A DNA stretch of 64,000 bases, taken from assembly GCF_017368455.1 (NCBI RefSeq), contig NZ_JAFNJU010000008.1, positions 62,001-126,000 of the forward strand. Direction: 5' to 3'. Source of the DNA: Proteiniclasticum aestuarii (GTDB taxonomy: Bacteria; Bacillota; Clostridia; Clostridiales; Clostridiaceae). The position numbers were made by a program, and so were the translations under genes. This document shows positions 27,949 through 37,063 of the stretch, in pieces. Below the pieces are notes generated by a model. It did not search any database, was not told the DNA's origin, and was given only the letters and a program-made list of their open reading frames with translations. Numbering within the stretch: the first letter of the stretch is position 1; each line of letters starts with the position of its first letter.

Positions 27949-29313
27949 TCACTCTGGTGCGGTATAGAGCGGCAGAATGATTGTCATAGTGGTTCCCTTT
28001 CCGCTCTCACTTTCCACCTCTATGGTTCCCTGATGCGCTTCCACCAGGGACCTGGTGATGGTCAGCCCGATTCCTTTTCCCCCAGTGCTGCGGTTTCTCG
28101 AGAGATCGCTTCTGTAGAATCTTTCGAAAACATAGGGAATATCTTTCTTCTCAATTCCGATGCCATTATCTTTGATAATGATTTCAGCCGTTTTCTTCTT
28201 CTCCCTGAGCACAACCTCAACAGAATCCCCCTCATCGGTATATTTCAGGGCATTGGATAGGATATTGACCAGCACCTGGTTCAGGCGATCGGAGTCTCCA
28301 TAGACGAATACATCCTTTGCAAGATCATCAAGAAGGATTTTCCCGTCGGAAAGAAAGAGTGGCTCGAATCCGTCCATGATGTTTGTGATGAGTTCGGTCA
28401 GATTCACCTTGCTCATCGCGAGTCTGATTTCGCCGCTTTCCATATAGGACAGATCACCCAGATCCCTGATGAGACTCGTGAGTCTTCTGATTTCATCCTG
28501 AAGCAGCACCAGCCTTTCTGGAGTCGGTTCCCACACGCCATCAATGAATGCTTCCAGATGACTGTTTACCGTGGACAGGGGTGTTCTCAGCTCATGGGCG
28601 ATGTCTGCAGTAAGCCTTCTTCTCAGTATTTCCTGATTTTGCAGTCGAAGCGCCATCTTCTTGATGGACCCGGCTAGTTCATCGAGCTCCACCGTGTCTG
28701 TATTCACATTCTCCACCAGCTGGTATTCCCCCTCTTCAATGCGCCTGGCATTGTCCTGTATGGCATAGATGGGACGCAGAAAAATCCCTTTGATTCTATT
28801 TCTCAAAAGCATACCGATTATGAGTGAAATCACAGCAGACAGGAGATAGATGAAATTGATGGTCAGAAGAAACTTTCTATCCGGTGATGCAGAAAAAACA
28901 CTCTTGGATCTGCCGATGTACATGGTTCTGTCTTTTCCATAAGTGTACTCCCGATAGCTGAATTTCTCAGGGTCCATGTAGTTCTGTGTGTCTTTGCTGT
29001 TCCCCATGTCCTCAATGGGTTCACGGGTGCTTAGAATCACTTCTTTCTCTTCATTTTCAAGAATCACTTCAGCTTTCATGGTGAATGCATAGTGCTCAAT
29101 GCTCATGAGGTCCTGCTCATCCAGAGAGCCTTCTTCAGTAAGAAGTTCCCTGGTGTATTCCGCAATGGCCTGGTCATCTGATTCCTGAGAGGATCTGAGA
29201 TAGGTCGTGAAGAACACATTCATGCCGATATTGGACAGTACGGTAATGAGCAGAACGGAGGACAAAGAGACAAGGGAAAAATATCGTCCGAGTTTCTCTC
29301 CTATTCTCATCAT
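27949..29313 (-). CDS. Sensor histidine kinase (two-component system)
   Basis: 454 residues. Membrane helix at about 12-34, an extracellular sensor region (about 35-150), second helix (about 150-170), HAMP domain (about 172-225), HisKA with HELRTPLSTV (about 240; phosphorylated His), and HATPase with NILSNALKYT, DNGIGI and GKGIGLTI. Overlaps the response regulator stop (ATGA). The sensor domain gives no ligand clue; location upstream of the LDCC/SHOCT/CopB genes suggests metal or envelope stress sensing. Confidence 0.9.
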   Translation of the reverse strand: MMRIGEKLGRYFSLVSLSSVLLITVLSNIGMNVFFTTYLRSSQESDDQAIAEYTRELLTEEGSLDEQDLMSIEHYAFTMKAEVILENEEKEVILSTREPIEDMGNSKDTQNYMDPEKFSYREYTYGKDRTMYIGRSKSVFSASPDRKFLLTINFIYLLSAVISLIIGMLLRNRIKGIFLRPIYAIQDNARRIEEGEYQLVENVNTDTVELDELAGSIKKMALRLQNQEILRRRLTADIAHELRTPLSTVNSHLEAFIDGVWEPTPERLVLLQDEIRRLTSLIRDLGDLSYMESGEIRLAMSKVNLTELITNIMDGFEPLFLSDGKILLDDLAKDVFVYGDSDRLNQVLVNILSNALKYTDEGDSVEVVLREKKKTAEIIIKDNGIGIEKKDIPYVFERFYRSDLSRNRSTGGKGIGLTITRSLVEAHQGTIEVESESGKGTTMTIILPLYTAPE

Positions 29314-30005
29314 TTCACATCACCCATGAACTTGTACCCCACACCGTAAACAGTCAGAATATAGGTAGGATTTTTCATATCATCTTCGATTTTATGTCTG
29401 ATGTTCTTGATGTGTGTATCTATGGTTCGGTCATACCCTTCAAAATCAAACCCCAGAGCCACACTGACAATTCTAGATCTTGTGAATACCTGATCCGGAT
29501 ACTGAACCAGAGTGTGGAGAATTTTATACTCATTGGGGGTAAGACTAATCTCCTCTCCTCTCTTTCTTACGATTCTTCTGCTGTTATCAAGGACGAGGTC
29601 CTCATTTCTGAAGGAATAGATTTCAGAAAGGTTTCCTTTGCTTTTTGCTCTCCGGATGATGGCATTGACTCTTACCACCAGTTCTCTTGGACTGAATGGT
29701 TTGGTGAGATAATCATCTGCTCCGAGGCTGAAGCCCGTTATTTTGTCATCTTCTGATGTTTTGGCTGTGAGCATGAGAATCGGCACATCGGAAATCTTTC
29801 GAATTTCTCTGCAGATTTCTTCCCCTGACATGTCCGGGAGATTAAGATCCAATATAAGAAAATCAGGTTCGATTTCATGAAACATTTCCAGTGCTTTTAA
29901 ACCACGATCCGCCACATAGACCTCAAAGCTGTTTTTTCTAAGATAGTCACTTACCACATCCAGGAGATTATGTTCATCATCTATTATGAGTATTTTTTCA
30001 GGCAT
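29310..30005 (-). CDS. OmpR/PhoB-family response regulator
   Basis: 231 residues. Receiver domain starts MPEKILIIDDEHNL; phosphoacceptor Asp in LILDLNLPDMSG (about residue 53), conserved Thr in LMLTAKTSED (about 80) and Lys in YLTKPFSPREL (about 102). The C-terminal winged helix (about 130-229) includes SLTPNEYKILHTLV. GGAGGAG precedes the ATG. Forms a pair with the kinase that follows. Confidence 0.93.
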   Translation of the reverse strand: MPEKILIIDDEHNLLDVVSDYLRKNSFEVYVADRGLKALEMFHEIEPDFLILDLNLPDMSGEEICREIRKISDVPILMLTAKTSEDDKITGFSLGADDYLTKPFSPRELVVRVNAIIRRAKSKGNLSEIYSFRNEDLVLDNSRRIVRKRGEEISLTPNEYKILHTLVQYPDQVFTRSRIVSVALGFDFEGYDRTIDTHIKNIRHKIEDDMKNPTYILTVYGVGYKFMGDVK

Positions 30006-30116
30006 ATGCGCTCCTCCATTTCATGAGACTTCTTAAAATGAGCATAGCGTAAATCTTCATACACTTCAAACATAATTCTCAGCTGGAACTGAACCTGGGG
30101 ATGGGACTTCTCCATA

Positions 30117-30148
30117 TAGAAAAGGCCAGCTGCAATCAGCCGGCCTTT
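30117..30148 (-). terminator. Terminator of the second opp operon
   Basis: AAAGGCCAGCTG (30121-30132) pairs with CAGCCGGCCTTT (30137-30148): 12 bp with one G-U pair and a 4-base loop. On the minus strand it continues CCTTTTCTATA. It ends the transcript about 35-65 bases after the binding-protein gene. Confidence 0.75.
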
Positions 30149-30184
30149 CCTTTTCCATTTATTCAAGAAGTGTTGTTTACAGCG

Positions 30185-31942
30185 TTATTTACCGAACTGT
30201 GCGTCGTTGTTACCTGAATCTGATGTCCACATCTCAAGCATGTTGATTGGGTCATTAAAGTCAGCGATCCATCCGTTTCTGGCTACGTCGAAGTTTCCTG
30301 CTTTTCTTTCATTCAGGAATACACTCCATTCCATCGTCTTGATGGTCATGTCGATTCCCACCACAGCAAGGTCCTGCTGAATGGCTTCTGCCACGGCGAT
30401 ATGTCCTGATGATTCATTGGTCACATATTCAAAGCTGATCGGATTGGATGCATCCAGCATTCCATCCGCTGTCATGGTGAATCCTGCTTCTTCAAGCAGC
30501 ATAATGGCTTCTTCCACACTAGCGTTGGAGTAGACTGGATCGAAATATCCTACGCTTTCTTCATCAGGATAGGTGTAATCCGCATCGTTTTCCTTGAAAA
30601 CGCCACCATGCCCATCCATCATTCCTGCTGGAATGAATGCATTGGCTGGAACCTGTCCTGTCTGTCCGATGTTTTCAGCGATGTACCCTCTGTCGATGAG
30701 CAGCGCAATGGCTTTTCTCATGGCATTGGCCTGTTCTACAGTCTTTCCTTCAAACAGCGGGCTCTTGACGTTGAATGTCACATAGTAGGTTCCAAGCTGT
30801 TCCACAATATTGAATTCAGGATCATCCAGTAAGGATGCGATTTCATCTGTAGGAACTGTATCGATGAACTGAAGGTCTCCGGAGTTGTATGCGGCGTAAA
30901 TGGCTGCATCATCGTCACTGAGCATGAGTTCCAGTCTTTCGATGGTGACTTCATCCGCTCTGTAGAAGTTCGGATTCTTCACATAGACCATACTTTCATT
31001 ATGGTTCCATGTTTCAAGTGTGTATGCACCATTGGATACAAATCCTGCTTCCAGTGCCCATGCGCCAGGATTGGTGGCATAGTCTGCTGGAGCTTCCACT
31101 TCGCTCTGCTTCAGAGGCAGATAGGTTGGGAATGCAACAAGGTCCAGGAAGTATGCGGTAGGTGCTGCAAGAACAACTGTAAGGGTCTTTCCATCTTCCG
31201 ATGCTGTGACCTGAAGATCATTGTCGTCATATCCGGCAATGGCATTGAACATGTAGCTGTAATCTGCACCTGTGTCAGGATTCGCTGCACGTTTCCATGC
31301 ATATTCGAAATCCTTTGCGTTCAGTTCAGATCCATCACTCCACTTGAGTCCGTCTTTCAGAGTGAACACATAAGTCAGTCCATCTTCGGATTCTGTGTAG
31401 CTTTCTGCCAGAGCTGGAGCCAATGCACCCTTGTCATCATAGGTATAGAGACCGATGAAGGTATTGGCTGCAAGGGTTGCTCCATCTACGGTACTGTTCA
31501 GAGCTGGGTCCAGCTTATCTGGCTCACTTGCCAGCTGAAGTTTCAGTACGTTGTCCGGTGCGGAACCATACATGAAGAACTTTGTGCCGAATGGATTGGC
31601 ATAAAGACCTGTCACTTCCGGTTTCTGCAGATAAATATCATTGTAGTAATAGAGTGGAACAAGCGCAAAGGTCTCCATGAGCATATCTTCCGCTTCATGC
31701 ATCAGGGCTTCACGAGCGACAAAGTCTGTGCTGGATTTGATTTCCCGGATCAGTTCATCATAGGCTCCCCATTCAGGCAGCGGATTGGCTTCACCAGGTT
31801 CTTCTTCTCCAGGCTCTTCTTCACCAGGTTCTTCTGTTGGTGTTTCTGTCGGCTCTTCCGGAGTCTCTTCATTGTTACTGCAGGCGGCAAGCACCGACAT
31901 GGACATGAAAGCGGCAAGTAACAGTGCAATGAGCTTTTTCAT
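30185..31942 (-). CDS. Oligopeptide-binding lipoprotein with circularly permuted domain order (system 2)
   Basis: 585 residues. Signal peptide with lipobox LAAC (Cys21) and an acidic Pro/Glu linker (22-58). Residues about 60-127 (AYDELIREIKSSTDFVAREA ... FGTKFFMYGS) are the segment that normally closes an OppA protein. The ordinary N-terminus (VLKLQLASEPDKLDPALNS) follows only at about residue 132. The protein ends at MWTSDSGNNDAQFGK, exactly where the moved segment would continue. The system 1 paralogue (6861-8537) has the usual order. Stop codon and terminator look genuine. In OppA folds the C-terminal segment packs near the N-terminus, so the product could fold. Last gene after oppBCDF. 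Confidence 0.85.
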   Translation of the reverse strand: MKKLIALLLAAFMSMSVLAACSNNEETPEEPTETPTEEPGEEEPGEEEPGEANPLPEWGAYDELIREIKSSTDFVAREALMHEAEDMLMETFALVPLYYYNDIYLQKPEVTGLYANPFGTKFFMYGSAPDNVLKLQLASEPDKLDPALNSTVDGATLAANTFIGLYTYDDKGALAPALAESYTESEDGLTYVFTLKDGLKWSDGSELNAKDFEYAWKRAANPDTGADYSYMFNAIAGYDDNDLQVTASEDGKTLTVVLAAPTAYFLDLVAFPTYLPLKQSEVEAPADYATNPGAWALEAGFVSNGAYTLETWNHNESMVYVKNPNFYRADEVTIERLELMLSDDDAAIYAAYNSGDLQFIDTVPTDEIASLLDDPEFNIVEQLGTYYVTFNVKSPLFEGKTVEQANAMRKAIALLIDRGYIAENIGQTGQVPANAFIPAGMMDGHGGVFKENDADYTYPDEESVGYFDPVYSNASVEEAIMLLEEAGFTMTADGMLDASNPISFEYVTNESSGHIAVAEAIQQDLAVVGIDMTIKTMEWSVFLNERKAGNFDVARNGWIADFNDPINMLEMWTSDSGNNDAQFGK

Positions 31943-31988
31943 AGTAATTTCCTCCTTTTAACTTTGTTCTTGTCATCTTCTATTCAGG

Positions 31989-32030
31989 CATTTCCCTTCA
32001 GAATGATTTGTCCCCTTCTGCAGGGAAATG
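31989..32030 (-). terminator. Hairpin between oppF and the binding-protein gene of system 2
   Basis: Minus strand: CATTTCCCTGCAGA pairs with TCTGAAGGGAAATG (13 bp, one mismatch) around a 14-base loop. No U run follows. More likely an mRNA-processing or stabilising stem that sets different levels of permease and binding protein. Confidence 0.45.
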
Positions 32031-32054
32031 AGAGAATCGGTATGAAATGAAATC

Positions 32055-33017
32055 TTATTTGTTCCAGCAGGCTACAAAATGTCCAGCTCCACGATCCGTC
32101 AGCGGCGGAACCTTTTCCGCACATTCTTCCGTGGCATAGCGGCATCTTGTTCTGAAGGAACATCCGCTTGGCATATTCAGTGGACTGGGTACATCTCCTT
32201 CGAGAATGATTCTCTTCTTCTCTCTGCTGATTATCGGATCCGGAATCGGAACAGCCGAAAGCAGGGAGAGTGTATAGGGATGAATGGGATGATCATTCAG
32301 CTCATCCGCATCAGCGATTTCCACGATCTTTCCAAGATACATCACCGCAATTCTGTCTGCCAGGTGATGCACAACCAGGAGATCATGGGCAATGAAGAGA
32401 TAGGCCACCCCCAGTTTCTTCTGAAGGTCTTCAAACATATTGAGCACCTGAGCCTGAATGGATACATCCAGGGCGGATACCGGTTCATCGCAGACGATGA
32501 ATTTCGGATCCACTGCCAGGGCTCTGGCGATGCCGATACGCTGTCTCTGTCCACCTGAAAACTCATGGGCATACCTTGCGGCATGCTCCGCATTGAGTCC
32601 GACCAGCTCCATGAGAGATAGTATTCTTTCTCTTCTTTCCTTTTTTGTCCTGCAGAGATTATGCACATCAAAGGGCTCTCCGATGATGTCTTCCACAGTC
32701 ATTCTAGGATTCAGAGAAGAATAGGGATCCTGAAAGACCATCTGCATGTTCCTTCTCATGGACTGGATATTCTCTTTACTGACCAGTTCTCCATCAAAGA
32801 GCACTGTTCCGTCTGTAGGCTCATAAAGCCTGATGATGGAGCGTCCCACGGTGGTTTTTCCGCAACCGCTTTCCCCTACAAGGCCCAGGGTTTCACCCGG
32901 TTTGATCTTGAAGGATACATCATCCACCGCTTTCAGCGGCACGGTCTTGAACAAGCCCATTCGGATGGGAAAATACTGTTTCAGATTCTGTACTTCAACC
33001 AGATATTCCGCCGCCAT
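32055..33017 (-). CDS. oppF: Oligopeptide ABC transporter ATP-binding protein OppF (system 2)
   Basis: 320 residues from the ATG at 33017; an ATG two codons earlier touches the Shine-Dalgarno sequence. Walker A GESGCGKTT (about 48), signature FSGGQRQRIGIARAL (about 155), Walker B FIVCDEPVSALD (about 177). The C-terminus has a Cys cluster of the 4Fe-4S-like type (CSFRTRCRYATEEC, about 291-304), common in OppF/DppF but absent from the system 1 OppF. Confidence 0.9.
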   Translation of the reverse strand: MAAEYLVEVQNLKQYFPIRMGLFKTVPLKAVDDVSFKIKPGETLGLVGESGCGKTTVGRSIIRLYEPTDGTVLFDGELVSKENIQSMRRNMQMVFQDPYSSLNPRMTVEDIIGEPFDVHNLCRTKKERRERILSLMELVGLNAEHAARYAHEFSGGQRQRIGIARALAVDPKFIVCDEPVSALDVSIQAQVLNMFEDLQKKLGVAYLFIAHDLLVVHHLADRIAVMYLGKIVEIADADELNDHPIHPYTLSLLSAVPIPDPIISREKKRIILEGDVPSPLNMPSGCSFRTRCRYATEECAEKVPPLTDRGAGHFVACWNK

Positions 33018-34017
33018 GGTCATCCTCCTTCCGGCTTTCTTCGGCCATCTTCTTCACATTGAGCCAGCAGGACGCCTTATGGGTTTCGCTTAAAGTCAGC
33101 TCTTCCGGCACAATTGTAAGGCACACTTTCATGGCACTGTCGCATCGGCTGGCAAAAGCGCATCCGGGCGGCATGTTGATGATGTTGATCGGTGATCCCG
33201 CTATAGGCTTCAGTCTCTCCTTGATCCTCGTGATGTTCGGTATGGAGTTCAGAAGTCCTTTGGTGTATTCATGGCACGGGTTATAGAAGATATCATCTGC
33301 CGTACCCCGTTCGCACACGCGTCCGCCGTACATGACGATGATTTCGTCGCACATCTCGGCAATGACGCCTAGATCATGGGTTACAAGAATAATCGACATG
33401 CCCAGTCTTCCCTGAAGCTCCTGCATCAGTTCCAGAATCTGAGCCTGGATGGTCACATCCAGTGCCGTGGTCGGTTCATCCGCGATGAGAATATCCGGTT
33501 CGCAGGCCAGTGCCATGGCAATCATGACTCTCTGTCTCATTCCTCCTGAAAGCTCAAAAGGATACTGCTTCACTCTCTTTCGAGGTTCATTGACGCCTAC
33601 AAGCTCCAGCATTTTAACAGCATGCTCTCTGGCTTCTTTCTGATTTCGGTCCGTATGGAGAAGAATGGCTTCCTCCAGCTGGTTACCGATGGTAAACACC
33701 GGATTGAGGCTCGTCATGGGGTCCTGAAAGATGATGCTGACATTCTTTCCTCTGAAATTATGGATCTGCTTTTTGCTGTATTTCAGCACATCCTCACCAT
33801 TGTAGAAAATCTCACCCTTTGTCACTCGTCCAGTATCCGCCAGGATACTCATGATGGAGTAGGCTGTGACACTTTTACCAGAACCGGATTCACCAACAAT
33901 GCCCAGAATCTTTCCTTTCTCAAGATTGAACGATACGCCGTTCACCGCCTGCACTTCTCCGGCATCTGTAAAAAAGGATGTATGCAGATCTTTGACCTCT
34001 AGTAGATATTCGCTCAT
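32995..34017 (-). CDS. oppD: Oligopeptide ABC transporter ATP-binding protein OppD (system 2)
   Basis: 340 residues. Walker A GESGSGKSV (about 41), signature LSGGMRQRVMIAMAL (about 155), Walker B ILIADEPTTALD (about 176) and the C-terminal PPGCAFASRCDSAMKVC cluster (about 290). AAGGAAGTG precedes the ATG. It overlaps oppF by 23 bases. Confidence 0.9.
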   Translation of the reverse strand: MSEYLLEVKDLHTSFFTDAGEVQAVNGVSFNLEKGKILGIVGESGSGKSVTAYSIMSILADTGRVTKGEIFYNGEDVLKYSKKQIHNFRGKNVSIIFQDPMTSLNPVFTIGNQLEEAILLHTDRNQKEAREHAVKMLELVGVNEPRKRVKQYPFELSGGMRQRVMIAMALACEPDILIADEPTTALDVTIQAQILELMQELQGRLGMSIILVTHDLGVIAEMCDEIIVMYGGRVCERGTADDIFYNPCHEYTKGLLNSIPNITRIKERLKPIAGSPINIINMPPGCAFASRCDSAMKVCLTIVPEELTLSETHKASCWLNVKKMAEESRKEDDHGGGISG

Positions 34018-34021
34018 CGTA

Positions 34022-35095
34022 TCACTTCCTTAATTTCGGATCGAAGGCATCTCGCATGCCGTCTCCCAGAAGATTCAGGGAGAGTACGATCAGACTGATG
34101 ATGGCAGCGGGAAACAGCAGTTTATAGGGATAACTCTGAAGTCCTTCTCTAGCCGCATTGGCAAGACTGCCTAAGGACGGCATGGGTGCCTGAACCCCTA
34201 ACCCAACGAAACTCAGAAAGCTTTCGGTGAAGATCGCAGCTGGTATCTGCAGTGCAGTGGAGATGATGATTACACTGATGCTGTTGGGAAGAATATGTTT
34301 CCTGATGATTCTTGGCGCCTTTGCTCCCACAGCTTTGGCTGCGAGAACATAATCATTCTTCTTGATGGAGAGGATCTGCCCTCTTACAAGTCTTGCCATA
34401 CTGACCCAGTACAGCAGCCCGAAAACCAGGAAGATACTGATCATATTGCTGCCGAGCCGATTCACCAGGGGACCGCCCACATCGGAAAGCACCTGGTCAA
34501 GAACCACGGACAGCAGGATGATGATCAGCATGTCCGGAAGAGAATAGATGATATCCACAATTCTCATCATGATGAGGTCCGCCCGACCGCCCACATATCC
34601 GGAAATGCTTCCGTAAAGAAGTCCGATGACAAGGACGATGAGACTGGCAAAAAGACCTACCCCAAGGGATACCCTCGTGCCGTACACCACACGGATGAAA
34701 TAGTCTCTGGAAAGGGCATCTGTTCCGAAGATATGCGGAAAGACTTCCCCACCATTATCGATGAATTCCTGTTCCAGTTCCGAATACTCGAAAGGTCCGA
34801 GGTTTTTGGCTCCACGGTCTCTCATCCCGTCCACGGAAATGATTTCAGAATACTTATAGGGAACCACCATGGGTGCAACGACGATTGTGATCAGTATGAT
34901 GGCGATGACCACAAGACTGAACACCGCCAGTGGATTTTTCAGAAGCTTCTTCACTCCATCCCTCAGAAAAGTCGTGGATTCCCCCATGACCTCCTGTTGT
35001 CTCTTTTCTTCTTCTGTAGCCAATTCAAACATGTTGGGATCAAGCTGCATGCTGAACGGTTTTTTCATCGGATGTTTCTCTGTGTTCTGCATCAT
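34022..35095 (-). CDS. oppC: Oligopeptide ABC transporter permease OppC (system 2)
   Basis: 357 residues, six membrane helices, first one near residues 55-77. A long extracytoplasmic loop follows (about 80-135). EAA motif LAAKAVGAKAPRIIRKHILP (about 250-269) and C-terminal LNLLGDGMRDAFDPKLRK. Start ATG follows GGAGGGAGAA. Pairs with OppB. Confidence 0.9.
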   Translation of the reverse strand: MMQNTEKHPMKKPFSMQLDPNMFELATEEEKRQQEVMGESTTFLRDGVKKLLKNPLAVFSLVVIAIILITIVVAPMVVPYKYSEIISVDGMRDRGAKNLGPFEYSELEQEFIDNGGEVFPHIFGTDALSRDYFIRVVYGTRVSLGVGLFASLIVLVIGLLYGSISGYVGGRADLIMMRIVDIIYSLPDMLIIILLSVVLDQVLSDVGGPLVNRLGSNMISIFLVFGLLYWVSMARLVRGQILSIKKNDYVLAAKAVGAKAPRIIRKHILPNSISVIIISTALQIPAAIFTESFLSFVGLGVQAPMPSLGSLANAAREGLQSYPYKLLFPAAIISLIVLSLNLLGDGMRDAFDPKLRK

Positions 35096-35107
35096 TTTCT
35101 CCCTCCT

Positions 35108-36019
35108 TTAATCAAAACTGATTCTTGGATCGACAAGTTTATAGATCAGGTCGCTGATCAGATTGGCCATAACCATGAGCGTGGCCAGAAAGATGGTTGT
35201 GGCCATGATCATGGGATAATCTCTGTTTGTGATTCCACTCACGAACTTGGAGCCCAGTCCACCGATGGTGAATACTGTTTCCACCACAAGACTTCCTGTG
35301 AGAATATAAGCTGTCATAGGACCCACATAGGTGATGATGGGTATCAGTGCATTTCTGAGTGCATGCTTGAAGATGATTTTCCATCCCACGACGCCCTTGG
35401 CTTTGGCGGTTCTCACATAGTCCTGACCCAGGGCATCCAGCATACTGCTCTTGGTGAGCCTTGTGATGTAGGCCATGGGATAAAGGGACAGTGAAATCAC
35501 CGGAAGAATGTAGTTCGTGGATTCCGCATTCCATACCTGAATCCATCCTAACTGGATGGAGAACACAAGGAGCAGAATCGTTGCCAGCACAAAGCTTGGT
35601 ACCGCCGTGGCCAGTGTGGAAAAGAAAATGATGATTCGGTCCGGAAGCTTATTCCTGTTCAGCGCAGCGATGCTGCCAAGGGTCACCCCGAAAAACAGTG
35701 CCACCACCACAGCCATGCCTCCTAGCTTCGCTGAAGTGGAGAAGGATTCCGTAATGGTCAGCATGATGTCTCTTCCGGTCTTGAGAGAAACTCCGAAGTC
35801 TCCCTCCAGAATGTTCCCAAGATAGAGCACATACTGCTGAGCAATGGGCTTATCCAGATTGAACCTCGCTTCCAGAACGGCCTTTACGGCAGGACTAGGT
35901 GCCTTTTCCGCATCAAAGGGTCCTCCTGGGATTGCATTCATGGTGAAAAATGTGATGGCTGTAATAATGAGCACAGTCAGCCCTGCAAGCCCTACACGCT
36001 TTACTACATAACGAAGCAC
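35108..36019 (-). CDS. oppB: Oligopeptide ABC transporter permease OppB (system 2)
   Basis: 303 residues from a GTG start at 36019, 8 bases after GGAGG; the overlapping ATG one base upstream is out of frame and soon meets a stop. Starts MLRYVVKRVGLAGLTV, six membrane helices, EAA motif AKAKGVVGWKIIFKHALRN (about 212-230), ending LVDPRISFD. First gene of the second opp operon. Confidence 0.9.
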   Translation of the reverse strand: MLRYVVKRVGLAGLTVLIITAITFFTMNAIPGGPFDAEKAPSPAVKAVLEARFNLDKPIAQQYVLYLGNILEGDFGVSLKTGRDIMLTITESFSTSAKLGGMAVVVALFFGVTLGSIAALNRNKLPDRIIIFFSTLATAVPSFVLATILLLVFSIQLGWIQVWNAESTNYILPVISLSLYPMAYITRLTKSSMLDALGQDYVRTAKAKGVVGWKIIFKHALRNALIPIITYVGPMTAYILTGSLVVETVFTIGGLGSKFVSGITNRDYPMIMATTIFLATLMVMANLISDLIYKLVDPRISFD

Positions 36020-36085
36020 ATCAAGCTCCTCCTTTCAATTCCACTTCTTTAATAGTATTGATTCATAGTTATTGTATTAACACTA

Positions 36086-36114
36086 ATATTATTCCTTTAT
36101 TAACATTTTGTCAA
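36086..36114 (-). promoter_or_regulatory. Promoter of the second opp operon
   Basis: -35 TTGACA (36109-36114), 17-base spacer, -10 TAATAT (36086-36091) on the minus strand. Near-consensus; leader of about 60 bases. The surrounding 36020-36397 is otherwise A+T-rich without a gene. Confidence 0.8.
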
Positions 36115-36244
36115 CAATATCCAATTTGAGGTAATAATTCAGCAAACTTAAACAATTCTTAAAAACGTTGATTTCAGCCACTCATAGCTGGTCCATGAAC
36201 AAGTCTTCTCTCTGAGCATCTCAATTGTCCTGTATCTGAGCACT

Positions 36245-36280
36245 AAAAAATGAACATCTGGCGGATTTCCAGAGCTCATG
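36245..36280 (-). terminator. Probable terminator after the small lipoprotein gene
   Basis: Minus strand: TGA/TCTGG pairs with CCAGA/TCA across a small internal loop, followed by TTTTTTAG. About 120 bases past the stop of the lipoprotein gene. Confidence 0.5.
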
Positions 36281-36397
36281 TTTCTTCCATACGTAATCTT
36301 TAATTTCTATTCCCATGTTTAGTGGTCATTCACTCTCTAAATAAGTGGACCTTAGGTTCATCTATCATTATCGAAAAATGAAGCGGTTGAAGTCTTT

Positions 36398-36742
36398 CTA
36401 TTCTTCCCTCTTCTCAAATCTCACCCATTCACCCTCAATGAGTACCACCACATACTCCTCTCCATCACTGATCTTTGCATAGACAGTATCCTCTATTGGA
36501 AAGTTGATTTCCCCTTCCATCGCTGGATGTTCTCTATGGTCCGTAACACCTGTGACTTTCTTAATCGCTTCTTCTGCAGGTTCAATGGGCATTTCCATTC
36601 CTGTGGTGTAATAGAGCTCGCCTTCCACAACGATGGCTGGCTGCGTGGTGTTTGGCGTTTCTGGTAGAGGTTCGGATGATGCGCTGCAGCCTGTAAAAAG
36701 AAACAGTCCGATCATCAGAATACCTATTGATAATTTTCTCAT
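36398..36742 (-). CDS. Small lipoprotein of unknown function (114 residues)
   Basis: Signal peptide with lipobox LFTGC (Cys19), a short Ser/Pro linker, then a compact domain: GELYYTTGMEMPIEPAEEAI, a TGVTDHREHPAMEGEINFP block and YAKISDGEEYVVVLIEGEWV. The pattern is that of a small conserved Firmicute lipoprotein type, but I cannot name the family. Ser/Thr-poor domain with many acidic residues, probably outside the membrane. Monocistronic. Confidence 0.65.
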   Translation of the reverse strand: MRKLSIGILMIGLFLFTGCSASSEPLPETPNTTQPAIVVEGELYYTTGMEMPIEPAEEAIKKVTGVTDHREHPAMEGEINFPIEDTVYAKISDGEEYVVVLIEGEWVRFEKREE

Positions 36743-37001
36743 TCTCTTTCCCTCCAGATTCCTCTACTTTTTCTTTGTTCCTCTAACCCTTGATTCTCTG
36801 ATTTCATCATAAGTTAAAGTCATAGACTAAACATGACAAAGCTGCTTCAAATAGTAAATAACTATACTATAAATTATAATAGAAGAGATGCCCATTTTAG
36901 ATCTTGATCCCTGAATATATGTATTTCTGATACATTCAGTGCAGGTTTAAAGCATGATTCAAGAAAATACAGGGTTATTACACTGATTTTCTTATAAAGA
37001 G
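36743..37001. other. AT-rich intergenic region between two divergent genes
   Basis: No gene seen. It holds the upstream region of the small lipoprotein (minus) and of the MerR-RDD gene (plus); the latter's promoter starts at 37002. Confidence 0.5.
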
Positions 37002-37032
37002 TTGACTATGAAGGAACTTGATAGTCTAAAAT
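37002..37032 (+). promoter_or_regulatory. MerR-type promoter with inverted repeat in a 19-base spacer
   Basis: -35 TTGACT (37002-37007), 19-base spacer, -10 TAAAAT (37027-37032). The spacer region contains the inverted repeat GACTAT (37004-37009) and ATAGTC (37021-37026). An over-long 19-base spacer with a centred dyad is the hallmark of MerR-family operators. The -10 overlaps an ATG at 37031, so that ATG cannot be the start. Confidence 0.75.
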
Positions 37033-37063
37033 GAAGTCAAAAGCAGCGAAAGGATATGCATAT

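Noticed and set aside
31001..31921. Plus-strand open frame of 306 codons
   Set aside because: Antisense to the permuted OppA gene, Cys-rich shadow composition, no start signal.
30185..31942. Explanation of the permuted OppA as a frameshifted or truncated pseudogene
   Set aside because: The frame is open from signal peptide to stop, all segments of the domain are present once, and a terminator follows. An assembly error stays possible and is listed as a test.
34295..35494. Plus-strand open frame of 399 codons
   Set aside because: Antisense to oppC and oppB of system 2, both of which are unmistakable; His/Asp-rich shadow.
37031..37063. Upstream ATG of the MerR-RDD gene
   Set aside because: It overlaps the -10 box of the promoter and has no ribosome binding site; 37064 is the better start.
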